Source: Agrocybe praecox (Eukaryota; Basidiomycota; Agaricomycetes; Agaricales; Agrocybaceae). Taken from it: DNA of 64,000 nt. Position 1 is the stretch's first letter, and each line of letters starts with the position of its first letter. The stretch covers positions 1,438,501-1,502,500 of the forward strand of contig OZ024848.1 of NCBI GenBank assembly GCA_964017145.1, written 5' to 3'. Under the pieces are notes generated by a model, which saw nothing but the letters and a program-made list of their open reading frames with translations, was not told the origin of the DNA and searched no databases. Positions 20,836-32,389 of the stretch are shown piece after piece. Both the position numbers and the translations under genes were made by a program.

Positions 20836-23800
20836 ATGCCTCTCGGAGATCCTTTCCCCAATACAGAATTGTTCAAACTTGCGGTTCGCAAGCTCGATGG
20901 GATTATTGTCAAGGCACTTCAAGCACCAACGGCTGACCTGGTCACCATCATGCGGGCCAATCAGGAGCTTATGGTGAAGAACATTTTGTATGTGGTTGTT
21001 TGACTCTAACTTTTTTTTAAAAACAAGAACAACATTGTTGCTACACGCCAGGCCGGTGTTCTTCCCGCCGATCAACTCAACCCCCCTGCCTTTTTCTGGA
21101 CCTTCATGCAGAAATTCATTGCTGCATGTAAGGATGGAACTATCGGCGAAGAATTTCGCCAGGAACAAGCCCAGGCCTGGCGTGAATTTCGCCGCTCGAT
21201 GGAGCAGCCAACCGGTGAAGATCACACAGAGAAGATTCTCAGTGCCGCGATGTCTGGACTGAGAGTAACCCCGGCACCACCCAACCCCTCTTCCGACTTC
21301 CCCCAGCCTTCCATGAATGCAATGGACACTGATGACGATGAATACAAACCTCCTAAGCAGAAGAAACGCAAGCGCGGCGAAGACACTCGCGAGCCAGCGG
21401 CGAGCACGTCTGCAGAACCACCAATACCACCCCCTGCGGCGAAGAAAAGGACTTATCGTACTGAGACGATTCCTTGCGACCCACGGCGATACTACGAAAT
21501 CGCCTGCGACCAGTGCGCGGCGAAACCTGAGGGAGGGCTCTGCGAGGTGCGCATGCCAAAATTCCGTCCATCCGCGAAGCAGAGCGCAAAGTCACCGACA
21601 TGCATGCGGTGCAAAAAAGCGAAGCATGGATGTACATGGACCGCACCTGGCGCCTTGGAGAAGGCCAAGAAAAGCCAGCCGAAGGAGGAAGAAATTAGGG
21701 ACACGCGCCGCGCGAGAGAGGACCTTAAGAAAGCGGAGACACTGAATGCTCCAGCGCCAAAGGCGCCTCTCAAGTCGCGTCCCCCTGCAGACGAGCCGGC
21801 GAAGAAAAAGATCAAGCATGGTAAGATCGCGAAGAGCAACGAGTGGGTGGAAAGTGACGAGGACTCACCAATGGTCGAAATGACAGACAGCACACCTCAA
21901 ATCCCTTCATCTGCCCTCGCCGCTCCTACCATCATTGCCCCACCCGTTGTTGCCTCCCCCATTGTCACCGAGCCCATTGTCACCGAACCCATTGTCACCG
22001 CACCTATCATCACCCAGCCAGTGCGGACAGATTTATGCATCAAGTTCTGGTAATTGCCCAATTAAGGTGATGCATCCACAGTGGCCGTGGCCTAGTGGCC
22101 CAAATTCATGTATCAAGCCCTCTGGCTGGCTTATTGTGACTGTTTGTGACTTATCACCTGATAGTCATGTGTTTATATTTGATGGGATCAAAATCTATGC
22201 ACATGACTTTTTGCTTGCCTCTATTTACATGTTTGGGCTCCACTCATATGTTTATATGGCCTCAAATACAAACAAACAATAAATAATAATGTTAGCAGGC
22301 AGGGGCATGCAGGATACAAAACAAACAAGGCCTTTGAGTGATGTCACATCCAAACAACCCAATAAGGCAAGAGGACTTTGGACTTTGAGATTTTGAGATA
22401 AAGGCCTTTGATGGATGATAGATGGGACTGAGATAAGACTAGATAAAAGATAAGTCTATTTTTAGCGCGATCTATTTTTAGAACACTTTACATATTTGAT
22501 TAGTTCAAGCCTAAAACGGTATAGAACACATTTTTTGATGATTTTAGAATTTATTTTTAGCTTGCTATAAATATTTCAATCTTTTATTTTGATTTGTATC
22601 CGGCTTTCCACGGATATTTTGCGTTTTGTGGCTGAACCGTTGATTATTATGTAATAAAAAATATTTAGCATAACTTTTGAATTTTTCTCTACAACTTTGA
22701 TTTTTGGTGGCTGTGCACCAGATCACATGATTTTTACATGACTACAGCTCTCTAGTCACTGTCAGTCACCCTGATACATGACTTTGGGCCTTGTGGCCAT
22801 TTCCGCTGTGGATGCATCACCTTAATTGGGCAACTACCAGGAACTCATGCATGATTCTGTCAGTAGTTAGTGCATCACCAAACCCATCGTCACCACACCC
22901 ATTGTCACCGCTCAACCCATCGTCACTGCGCAAACCATCTCCCCCGAACCGACTCTCACCGCGGCAACTACGGCCTCCCCTCATGTCCCTACCATCGCAT
23001 TCAACGTCGCCCCTTCCAAAACACCAAAGACTGTCGCCGAGTTCCGTGTCATTGAGCTCTCCGCCGCTAATGCGGTGAAGAAGGAGATCACCGTGCTATT
23101 GACCGTCACGAATGCAAAGGTCGCCGACGTCGAGAAGTTGGGCCAGTTGGTCAACACCAACTTCCACACATACTTCGCCCAGACCACCGAGACCTTGGCG
23201 CGCATGCAGAGGCAACTGGATGGACAAGCTGCTCTCAATGCAGCATTGCAGGCGCAAGTCACCGAACAGGCGGAGAAGTGTGAACGGCTGGAGGCAGAAG
23301 TCGCCGAGCAGAAGGCGTTCATCACTGGTGAGTTGGAAGAGTTGCGCGACGGCTTTAGAGAGCTGGAAGAGAGGATGGAAACGCAGGAGAGCTTCGCCAA
23401 GGAGACGCTCGACAACATCAAGAAGATCGAGGGGAAGATGGAAACACAGGAGAACCTCGCCGAGGAGATGCTCGAGAACCTAAAGACGCTCGAGGGGAAG
23501 ATGGTGACGCAGGAGAACTTCTCCGAGGAGACGCTAGAGAACCTCAGGATGCTCGACTCACGTTCGCTGGACAACCGGAAGCTGATCAACTTCGAGTCTG
23601 GTGCTCGTACGGCCAATGCCTCTGGGATGGAATACAAGCACCGCATGTTTGACAACCGCCTGTCCAACTTGGAGAGGGTACTTTCGGTGGTGAACACCCC
23701 AAGTGCCGTTTCGGCAACGTTGGATGAGCATCCCTCTGCTCATTTGGATTCTTTGGAGCGCGAGGACACCGGCGATGCTCATTCCCCCTCTCACGCTGAG

Positions 23801-24226
23801 GCCCCTGCCGGTGAGGCAAAACATACATCGACACCTCCGCCTTCCCTGGACTCTGCCGCGGCGACTATCAGCGGTGAAATAGAGATAGAGGCCGATGTTA
23901 CGATGGAGGATGGGACTGCTCTGCCGGACTCCCCTGCATTGAGCATTGTGCCACCCACTCCCTTCAAAGTCATTGCACCGCCACCTATCGTTCATCCCAT
24001 TCCCACCGCGTCAAGTTCTCTAATCGAACCACCGTCTGCTGCCCCGTCCTCGTCTGCGCTGCCCCCTGTCACCGGAGAGCAAGATCGAACTTGCTCTGTT
24101 CCGCCCACCGGCTTGGGACTCGGTGAAAACGATTCCCTGCGCCCACCTGCACCCCTTCCACGTCGCCGCTCTCCACGTTACCGCACTCCAACTACTGAGC
24201 AAGTGGATTTCAATGGGTCGCCGTAG
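20836..24226 (+). CDS. KDZ-2 accessory gene A: cysteine cluster plus coiled coil
   Basis: The start MPLGDPFPNTELFKL is at 20836. An intron ends at AG 21027; a donor at 20992 keeps the frame, though the nearby GTATGT at 20988 looks more canonical. The N-terminal region contains AFFWTFMQKFIAAC, then a basic patch (PPKQKKRKRGED). A six-cysteine group follows: CDQCAAKPEGGLC ... CMRCKKAKHGC, spaced like a zinc-binding binuclear cluster. A PIVT-repeat linker is interrupted by an ~840-bp element (22024-22863). The frame resumes at 22874 with more PIVT repeats. Then comes a long coiled coil (from about 23075) with four near-repeats of METQEN.AEE.LEN, and a Pro/Ser-rich tail; stop TAG at 24224-24226. 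Simple excision of the insert leaves a one-base frame offset. The likely role is DNA binding or architecture; inferred. Confidence 0.6.
22024..22863. mobile_element. Non-autonomous DNA element inside accessory gene A (~840 bp)
   Basis: Inverted ends: ACAGATTTATGCATCAAGTT on the left against ACAGAATCATGCATGAGTTC (reverse complement of the right). Both are followed by GGTA(A/G)TTGCCCAATTAAGG and GTGATGCATCCACAG. The flanks CAGCCAGTG (22015-22023) and TAGTTAGTG (22864-22872) agree at six of nine bases, all three differences being C/T. They may be a decayed 9-bp duplication, which would suggest a Mutator-like element. A related copy lies inverted at 35665-36448. No coding capacity. Confidence 0.65.
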
Positions 24227-24508
24227 TCATCGCCACGAGGGGTTTTTTTTTCTTTTTTCATAATTAATTTTTGCGCGCTATATATGTTACACTAGTTCTG
24301 GTATACAACTACTGTAATTTTGTCAATTTTGTTTGTATACCAATAATTTGTTCTTGCTCCAACAGTTTGAAAATAAGTGGGATTTCACATAGACAGAATG
24401 GAAACATGAAAGTTAAAATAACGAGACCAGATTGAAATGGGTCATTAAAAATAAGACCCATTACTGCCTTAATATTACAATCGCCGTGCGCACACTACCA
24501 CGCAGCAT
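24227..24508. other. Intergenic gap between convergent accessory genes A and B
   Basis: AT-rich with a T tract just after the gene A stop; presumably holds both 3' ends. No gene seen. Confidence 0.4.
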
Positions 24509-26712
24509 AACTATTTTTTTGAGCTCTTTCCATTAGACCTGAGATTTCGTCCATGAGCTTTGGTTTGACTTCTTGTTCTGATTGAATGAACTTCGCCGCC
24601 TCTTGATTCAGGTTCTTCAGGTTTCTCTTGTCTTTGCTTTCTGCGTGTGCATTCCTTTGATGCTTGAATGGGCTCAGCTTGTTCAAGTGGACTACTGGGA
24701 TTAGCATTAGTTTCCGAAGCAAGTTCACCGTGATTGCCTGCAGATGTTAAACCTATCGGGGTGTTTTGACTGCACGGCGAGGTTAACGGCGAGGTTACAC
24801 TCTCATTGGGCGCAGATGATGACTCTGCCGGACTGTTTTCATTGCACGGCCAGGTTTCAGTCTCCTTGCGCGCCGATGGTAACTCTACCGCAGTAATTTC
24901 ACCGTCCGGCGAGGTTTCATTCTCCTTGTGCGCAGTTGGTAACTCTGCCGCAGGAGTTTCACCGTCCGGCGATGTTACGCTTGCCGGAAGGTTGTGGGTT
25001 TGGTCAGGTTGCACATGAGATGCCTGCGGTGAAATATTTGGAAGACTCTGGCATGCTTCGCGGCCGGTGACCTCAGGGGGACACACTTCTGCCACATCGA
25101 ACACCATCTGAGTTCCATATTGCGGTGGAGTTTTCTTCCTTGCCTTTGTACGTGATGCGTCGGCGGAGGGTTCAACATTGGTAATGGTCACATCGTACTT
25201 CGCCGGAATAAGAGTTTTGTCGCCGGTTCCTGAGATGACTTGGACGAAATGAAACACCGTATACAAGCACTGATAAGTGTCCTGTCTCTTTTCAATGTAT
25301 TCAAAGAAAAGGATAAGATTGTCTTTGGATATCTTGCGCGGTGTTCTGAGGGTATGGCCTCGGGGAAGACAATCAGAGTCGACCAAATCTTCCGTGTGGC
25401 CTATAAACGCATCCCATGGCGCCTTTGTTCTAGTCTTACCGGACGCAAGATCTAGAGGTAGAGTCAGTCTTGCGGTGAAGATATAGAAATCATTGACTGA
25501 CAGAAATGTTGCCCAATAAAATTGCGGTAAAGTGTTTCTAAACCTATCTTGGCCGACTTCAGCTCATGCCAGGACTTCTTTATGCGAGGCAGGCCATGGT
25601 CATCTTTCTCCATGCAACAGCTTAGCTCTGGGGCGCTCCCTAAAGTTGAAGGCGGTAATGGAATCTCTCGCATGGGAAAGAGATCCGTAACAATACCAGT
25701 AGCTGTTATCAGAGGTTCCGCCGCATTTGGAGTATCACCGCGCTCTTTAGCAGCCTCCTCCGCCGCTTTTTGCGTTGCTGTTCGAAGAGTGATGAACCAT
25801 TTCGCAACCGCTCTGTGCGCCTGTTCAAAGCCTGCTGGATCAAATAGCTTGAATGATAGGGACTTGGATAGCCCAAGTAAAATATGTAGGTGATCATGAC
25901 TAGTCGCGGCGATGTCATTCAAGAAGTACCGCATGAGAGCGGCGAAGACTTACATGCCAACAACGGTCTCGCCGTATTTATTTTTGAAGATGAAAAAACT
26001 GATGGACAATATGTCCAGCTCGCACAGATTTCTGTATGCAACATCATCAAATCTTGCTCGCCAATACTTGTTTCGCAATCTACATGTGCGGTGAAATTTG
26101 AGTAACGGCGAATTGTAGGAATCCGGCGACGTACTTTCTTTTAGTGTCAATATCAAGTGAACCTTTCGACCTCTTATGTGCCTCTTCCTGGATTTCTTTC
26201 TGCTTTGCCGGTGGCAATGCGTCGAAGTACTGCTTTATGGCACTTGGCCGCACGCCGAGGTACCCTTTGGTTGCTCCGTTTGGGTGCTCAACGCCGAGTC
26301 GTGCGGCGATCACTGCGTCGATACTCTCTCTGAACATCTCATAAGTCACGTCGCTTGTCTTCACTTGGATTTTAACCTTGCCAAGTGGCTTTGCGCGATG
26401 AAGGCGCCAATTGTTTACAATGAAACCAAGCAACCGCTGCCTTGAAGTTAGCAAGGAAACCAGCAAGTTTTTTAGATAAAAACGGACCTTGGTGTGTGCA
26501 ACAATATCTGTTGTTAGCGTACCCGTCTTCTTCTCCTAGTAAGCACATAACAACGGCAAGATCTTTGTCTTTGCCAAAGCGCAACGTGCATTCGCATCTT
26601 CGCATTGCAAATAAGTGCTGCGGAATGGTCGCACAATAGCCCGTTCATGATTGTCAAAAAGTGGTGGTAGTACAGTGTACAGTGGGAGGGAACTGTTGGT
26701 AGGAATGGACAT
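24509..26712 (-). CDS. KDZ-2 accessory gene B, unknown
   Basis: The start MSIPTNSSLPLYTVLPPLFD is at 26712. The first exon continues through RAIVRPFRSTYLQCEDANAR to LPLL. A TAG at 26536-26538 can be spliced out by a 39-bp intron (about 26502-26540) with a CTAAC branch site just before its acceptor. The frame then continues VAHTKVRFYLKNLLVSLL. Middle exons include DVTYEMFRESIDAVIAARLG and FFDALPPAKQKEIQEEAHK-like helices. A later exon reads MRYFLNDIAATSHDHLHILLG. The C-terminal exon contains LILFFEYIEKRQDTYQCLY and then an imperfect repeat of about 22 residues (SPDGE..AAELP.AHKE) ending in a basic tail. No catalytic motif is visible. Exon joins in 25940-26150 are approximate. Convergent with gene A. 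Confidence 0.55.
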
Positions 26713-27019
26713 TGTTCTTCGCTAGGAAATAGTCTCTAGGGCTCTGCAGAAAGATGGAGTGGGCGTGTTCTTATACATAACATCTCATTTGCCATGTGTT
26801 TCTACATTGAAACACATGTTTTCCCTAAGGCTTTCTCTGATGTTTCAACAACACATGTATTTTATATCTGAAGTACATCACTGATTATCTTAATGACAAC
26901 TGATTTGAACGATCATGACTATTTTCAACACATTTGGTCAAAACTTTGTTAGGGCCTACATGAAATGATATACACTATATAAGGTTTTATTCTGTCTCGA
27001 AAAGCTCTTTCTTCACAAC
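26713..27019 (+). promoter_or_regulatory. Divergent promoter region of gene B and KDZ-2 transposase
   Basis: A TATATAAGG box at 26976-26984 lies about 36-44 bp upstream of the transposase ATG (27020), a normal TATA position. Repeated ACACATG / TGTTTC tracts fill 26790-26890; nothing else seen. Confidence 0.5.
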
Positions 27020-30000
27020 ATGCCCCGTGCTCAGCAAAGGGATGTCCCTTTCGACATTGAAACCCAAGTAGTGGCTTATGAGTCCGACGAAGAAACCCCT
27101 GGTCATCGCCGAAACAGAAAGAGGAAGAGAATGGACCTGCTGAGTGTCTCAATGGAACCTTCTCCGGCGGCAACCAGAGCTCCCTCACCGTCTCCTGCAC
27201 CCCAGCGTGGCCAACCCAACGTAGGCAATGTCTATCTTCTTGAAGCGCCCGTGTCGGAATTTGCCGACGGCGATGATGACAACTTCCAAGTTGTGGGTCC
27301 TACAAAAGGGGTATGCACTATCCTTTTTGGTCTGTTGATCCATGCTAACGAGTAACAGTCCCAAAGTGATTATGTGCGGCAATTTGTTGAGAGAGCACCT
27401 GCTCTCCTTCAAGGTCTCCTTGCACGCGAAGCCTTATCTATGGAGTCGGCAATGTGTCCACTTTGCACTTCTCAATATGCATTGTGGTGCTGTCAAGATT
27501 GTACTGCGCCGGCGGCGATTTGTCGTGGTTGTATGCGACGGACTCACCGCTTCAATCCCTTGCACCGTGCTGAACGTTGGAACGGCAAGTACTTTGAGCC
27601 GATGAAACTTTGGCAAGCAGGGTGTTATCTCCTCATCCCACACCATGAGGGCGTACCTCTGTGTGATGGCCTGCTCCGTGAAATTGAAGTGATTGAAAAC
27701 CATCAGTCTTTCAAGGATGTTCACGAGGAAGAAGCAATTGCCGAAGGACATCACCGCACAGATATCACCGCATGGTCACCGATAAATCCTCAGATTATCA
27801 CACATCCAACACCACCACCGCATCATACTGGCACTACCTATATAACTGATTATGGAGAGATTCCGGAGGATGCACGTCTTTTTGAGACCAACGCGTTAGA
27901 CGAGCGGCCACCTGACACCGGCAATATCACAGAAATGCCTCATTATATGACCGCCGATGATGAAGCCCCTGCAGCGCCATCAAATACCGCAGGGCAAGCA
28001 GCACCAGCAGCAGCAGCGGATGCCAGTCTCCATGAGACATACCACACAACCTATGTGCGTGTGGTCCACACTACTGGAATCCACAATCTCGGGATGATTT
28101 CGTGCCAATGCAGAGGAAGAGGATTGCTCCCAGTTGATCTTATGGCAAGTCATTTTGTCCCGGCTAGTTTCGAAATCATCAAGACTCTATTCACGGTTCA
28201 AGTCCTCGATGGGTTCCGCATAAGCAACTTGGAGCTCAAGGCATCGGCATATCAGTTTTACAACATGCTTCGGCGAATAATATCACCGCTTGTACCCGGC
28301 GAAGTTGTGGACTTGCATAATGAATTTCGCCGGATGTCGTGCCTGTGGAGGTGGCTTAAAAAGTTGAAATGGGCTGGATATGGACATAATGGAAAGCAAC
28401 CTGAGGACGCTGAGGGGGGCAAATTGACACCTTTTTGCCCAGTATGTCCTCAGGTGGATATCAACCTCCCCGCCGATTGGCAACAGCGACGCGATCGATG
28501 GATGTATCGGCAAGTTTTTGTAGCTGACGGTAACTTCAAGGCTGACCATGTTCGTGCACCTGCACCTTCTCGTGACATATGGTTGATCGATGGAGCTGGC
28601 ATTGCACCGCAGAGGCGAGCATACCAAGAGTTTATCAAGACCGCATCTGAAATGCCGACGGTATGCATATTTACTTTCATCTTTTTTTAATACAATTCTG
28701 AGAAGTATTGTAGAGAGCACCTTGCAAGCGGCGATTCAAAGTCATCCAGACCGCCAAGCAACCATCTAACTCCTGCGATGTTCCCGGCGTTGTTGGTGTT
28801 GCATGTTCGCGGCATGGTTGTTTCTGCCCAAACACGTTGGTTGACTTGTTCAAAGGCGAGCAACAGAAGAATGTCGATTTTGCACTATTGCAGGCAATCC
28901 GTACCACCGGTGTAACTGTCGATCAAGGTGTCACCCTTATCTACGACATTGCGTGCCAATACTCGGTACATCTGTTTGATCGAATTGGCCATCTCTTGCC
29001 GCCTGGAATGAAAATTGATCGCGCAATTGGGATGTTCCATGTACATGGCCATAAGGATGAATGCTTTTTCCGTTTTGCACCGTCTTTCATTCCTGGTGCA
29101 GCGATTACCAGCGGCGAGATTTTGGAGCACCTATGGGGCGGGCTTAACCCCATCGCACAAGCCGCACGTACAGCTACTAATGCTCACCGAGCCGAGATAT
29201 TGGATGAGCACGCCAGTGATTCCAACTGGAAGAAGGCATTGTCCATGGCTAAATATCTCTGTGGTCGACACAAGAAGGCAGTCATTATGTGCGAGGAGAT
29301 CGGCAAGTATTTTGCAGGGTTGACATCAAATGTTTCGCCGCAGTTGATTCACCGCTGGACCACAGAAATCTCTGCCGCTGAGGCTGCGCGCTATGCTGAA
29401 GTCAAGGCAATGGATATCTATATACCGGTGGGCCAACGTGCGGCAACCTCACAAGGCCAACCTTTGCCTACAACTCACCGCGAAGGAAACAATGTGTATA
29501 CTTGGCTTGAATTTGCTTTGACTGTGGAGGAACATCAGTATGTTCTTATGAAGATTTGTATGGTACATGTTTAACTTGTGAATATAGGATAGAGATTTTG
29601 GACCGCCTTCGAAGATTAGGTCGCACCGAAGATGTCACCGAGCAGAATAAGATTGACCAGTTACGGGATGCGCTGAAAACGTATATGGTCCATCTCACCG
29701 TGCTGCAAAGAAAGTCTGGAGTCAATGATAATGGTCGCACCGAAAATAATATTGACTTCGCCGGGGATGACATCATGTGGGACAATCAACCGTCTAATGC
29801 GGCAGGAAATGCGGTTGCCGCTTATCCTCCTGACGATCGGGACATAGAGGGCACACCACCTATCGAAAAGCAGAGAATATGCTTACCATTGAATGGCAAC
29901 ACAAGTGGACAATTCACTCAGGAAGAATTGGAATTGCGGCTTGAGCAGGCTGAAAAGCATCTCACCCAATTGCGCGAGCTCATCGCTGACAAGTCGTTTC

Positions 30001-30662
30001 AATATTCGGCGCTTGTGCGCACTGGTAATCAACCACTGGTGCGCACTCGAGCTCGCACTGCCTTGTATGAAATGAACGCAAAAATCGCATTTCATGCGAG
30101 GATGTATAACCGTGTCCGTTGTCGGTTAGTCATGTTAGGTGCCGATGATGCAACTTTGCACCGCTACCGCTTACTACAACCGGAGGACATTGCCGCAAGT
30201 ACAGCAATCTTAAACTACAATGAACCAGGGTCAACAACTTCAGTCAGATTATCGTGGATTTGGCAATCGGTACGTACACGCTTAGGTCCTGAATTCACCG
30301 CCGGCGAAGTTGAAACTCAGGATGCCACCGCAATGATTGAATGTGAGTCTCCATTTCCAAATTCGTAACTCGCCGTTTCTAATATATCTGGTCTAGTTAA
30401 ACGTGTACATTGGCTTCGGGGCAGAGCTTTATCACAAAGGTGGAATGAAGAAAATCTACTTATTGATAATGAGATGGAATGGACTGTGCGGTACTTTTTA
30501 CGAAAGGCGAAAGATTGGGACGATGTGCCGATACAATATCCCAATGTACCAGCAGGCGCAGCGGCATATGCAGCACGGCAGTCTGCGCAGTGGCAAGAAC
30601 TCGCCGCCCGCGCTAACATTCTTTTTACGATAAATAATTCTAACTACGAATCACCGCTCTGA
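27020..30662 (+). CDS. KDZ transposase, CxC2 cysteine-cluster type, intact
   Basis: Five exons fit with exact phases: 27020-27310, 27359-28660, 28714-29537, 29588-30342 and 30397-30662, with introns of 48-54 bp. They give 1145 residues with no internal stop. The N-terminus is basic (HRRNRKRKRMD). The CxC2-like cluster is around residues 135-190 (CPLC, WCCQDC, AICRGCMRRTHRFNPLHR). The domain start VRVVHTTGIHNLGMISCQC and further cysteines (FCPVCPQ) lead to VFVADGNFKADHV, a likely first catalytic Asp. GVTLIYDIACQYSVHL and IGMFHVHGHKDECFFRF are typical KDZ core blocks, and GEILEHLWGGLNP should carry the acidic third residue. It is expected to act on KDZ-2 ends in the nucleus. A TATA box lies just upstream. 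Confidence 0.88.
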
Positions 30663-30776
30663 TTCAACTTGTTTATTATGTAATGAATTTATCTGTAACT
30701 CGGCATAACTGATCAAGGGTGACATTTCACAATCGCAATTGACAATCATCTTAGCCCATAACCCTCATCCATCAAT

Positions 30777-32211
30777 ATGCCTATGGATATGTTTCTATTC
30801 GATCCCACACACGTCCTGAGCGCAGAAGCTCAGAAGCAACAGGAACATTGGCAGTCCTGCGTCGACTATGCAGACTCCAGAATGAGGCCCATCATTCGAG
30901 AATTGGTCGTTGCAAAAGCCGCTCGAGCCAGATGGCTGATGTACATTTTTTTGCAGGAATTGGTAAGGCTAAATCAACATTCACCCGTGACTTATTTTGA
31001 TTGACCTGTTTATTTATTTTTTATTTATTTAGCAAATATGGATGTCATGCGTAGGTTTTGCTACCGCCGCGGCGATTCCCATCGACATACCGGTGCTGCT
31101 TCGTTCCCTTGTCCAAGCCTATGGGTCTCGCGCCGGCGAGTCTGACTTTGACCTGGTCATTCACCCAGAGATCCAGGCCATTGTTGAAGCAGGCACGGAT
31201 GAACTTGACCCTTGGTGTGAAGTCACTGCATACTACCGCCCTTTTTGGACCGTCCCAGGCACATCGCCGACAAACCTCCCTGACTATATTCAATTCACCG
31301 ACATCAAAGCGGCATTGGCTTTTCACTCCACCACACTCCCTCATGGCACATACGCACGTGTATGACCCGGCGACCCTGCTCTCAGCTCACTCATTAAACG
31401 CCCAACCGCAATATATCGAAAGGAGTGTCCGACCTGTTTTTACAATCGGCAACTAGCATCGGACGCAATCAATGGCTTGGAATCCCTTTTTTATGGAAAG
31501 CGGGGTAGGCGGTTGCCGGACTGCGAGCATGCGGCAGTACAGACTGACTCGCCGCGAGTTGGCACCCAAGGACTACCAGATCCAAATACATATGCCCGCT
31601 TCCTGCCTCATCATGTGAAGCAAGCGTATGTTCGTGCAGGAAGGGCCTGGGTAGCTGGTGACTCCTGGGAGAGCCCTTGCGACGTTGACAAGGGCTGGGA
31701 GGCAATGGATTTTGCGAATATCGTCACCAAGAACCACGTCGCCGCTAAATCTGGCAACCCCACCGCTCAGCAACTTGACACTGAATGGGCGAAGTTGAAT
31801 TTTGACTCACTGAACACCCCTGCCATAGTGACCGCAACCGCAACCAACATCCAGAAATCGTTAGATTTGGACGATGAGTGGTTGACATTTGTTCTCCCAC
31901 CCGGCCCATCCTCACAGGTCGCCACAAACTCCGGACTCGCATTGAAAAAAGAAGCAGTCACCGCAACGGCGAAGGTCAACACTGCCTCCAGTTCGGCTTT
32001 TGATCCATCCAAGTATGGATTGGAGGAAGTTTTCTTCAGCGACGAGGAGGGCAACAGCGACGACAAACAGGAATCTGGAAGTGAAGAGGGCGAGTTGGAT
32101 AATGCCACTGCTGCCGCGCTGACTGCCTCACTCGCCGAAGCCTCCACGCACTACACCGCTGATATGTTTGCCAACATCGACCCCACCTGGTTTACTAACC
32201 CTTCAAAGTAG
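30777..32211 (+). CDS. KDZ-2 accessory gene D, unknown acidic-tail protein
   Basis: The start is MPMDMFLFDPTHVLSAEAQK. A 70-bp intron (30963-31032) joins FLQEL to QIWMSCVGFATAAA. The frame then runs to the stop at 32209-32211, with one TGA at 31363-31365. Sequence right after the TGA still reads well in frame (PGDPALSSLIKRPTAIYRKE, then CPTCFYNRQLASDAI). That suggests a CGA-to-TGA change, although a 99-bp GT-AG intron (31358-31456) would also keep frame. Visible features: a short CPTC cysteine pair, a Trp-rich central region (AGRAWVAGDSWESPC) and a very acidic Ser/Asp/Glu tail. No known family recognised. It is downstream of the transposase on the same strand. Confidence 0.55.
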
Positions 32212-32389
32212 TAAACTATTATGTAGACCTATCGTTACCACCCGGGGTAAAAAGACGTTTTATATAATTTTGTTCTCATCGCCGCCCTCTTCATTTATTT
32301 AAAAAATTGACTTGTTTTCGCCAGCGCTGAAGTTTGATGTAAGGCACAGTATGCAACAGACAATGTGATCGGTGCACAGGCTCCCTTAA

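Noticed and set aside
26536..26538. Nonsense codon in accessory gene B
   Set aside because: Better explained by a 39-bp intron with a CTAAC branch site.
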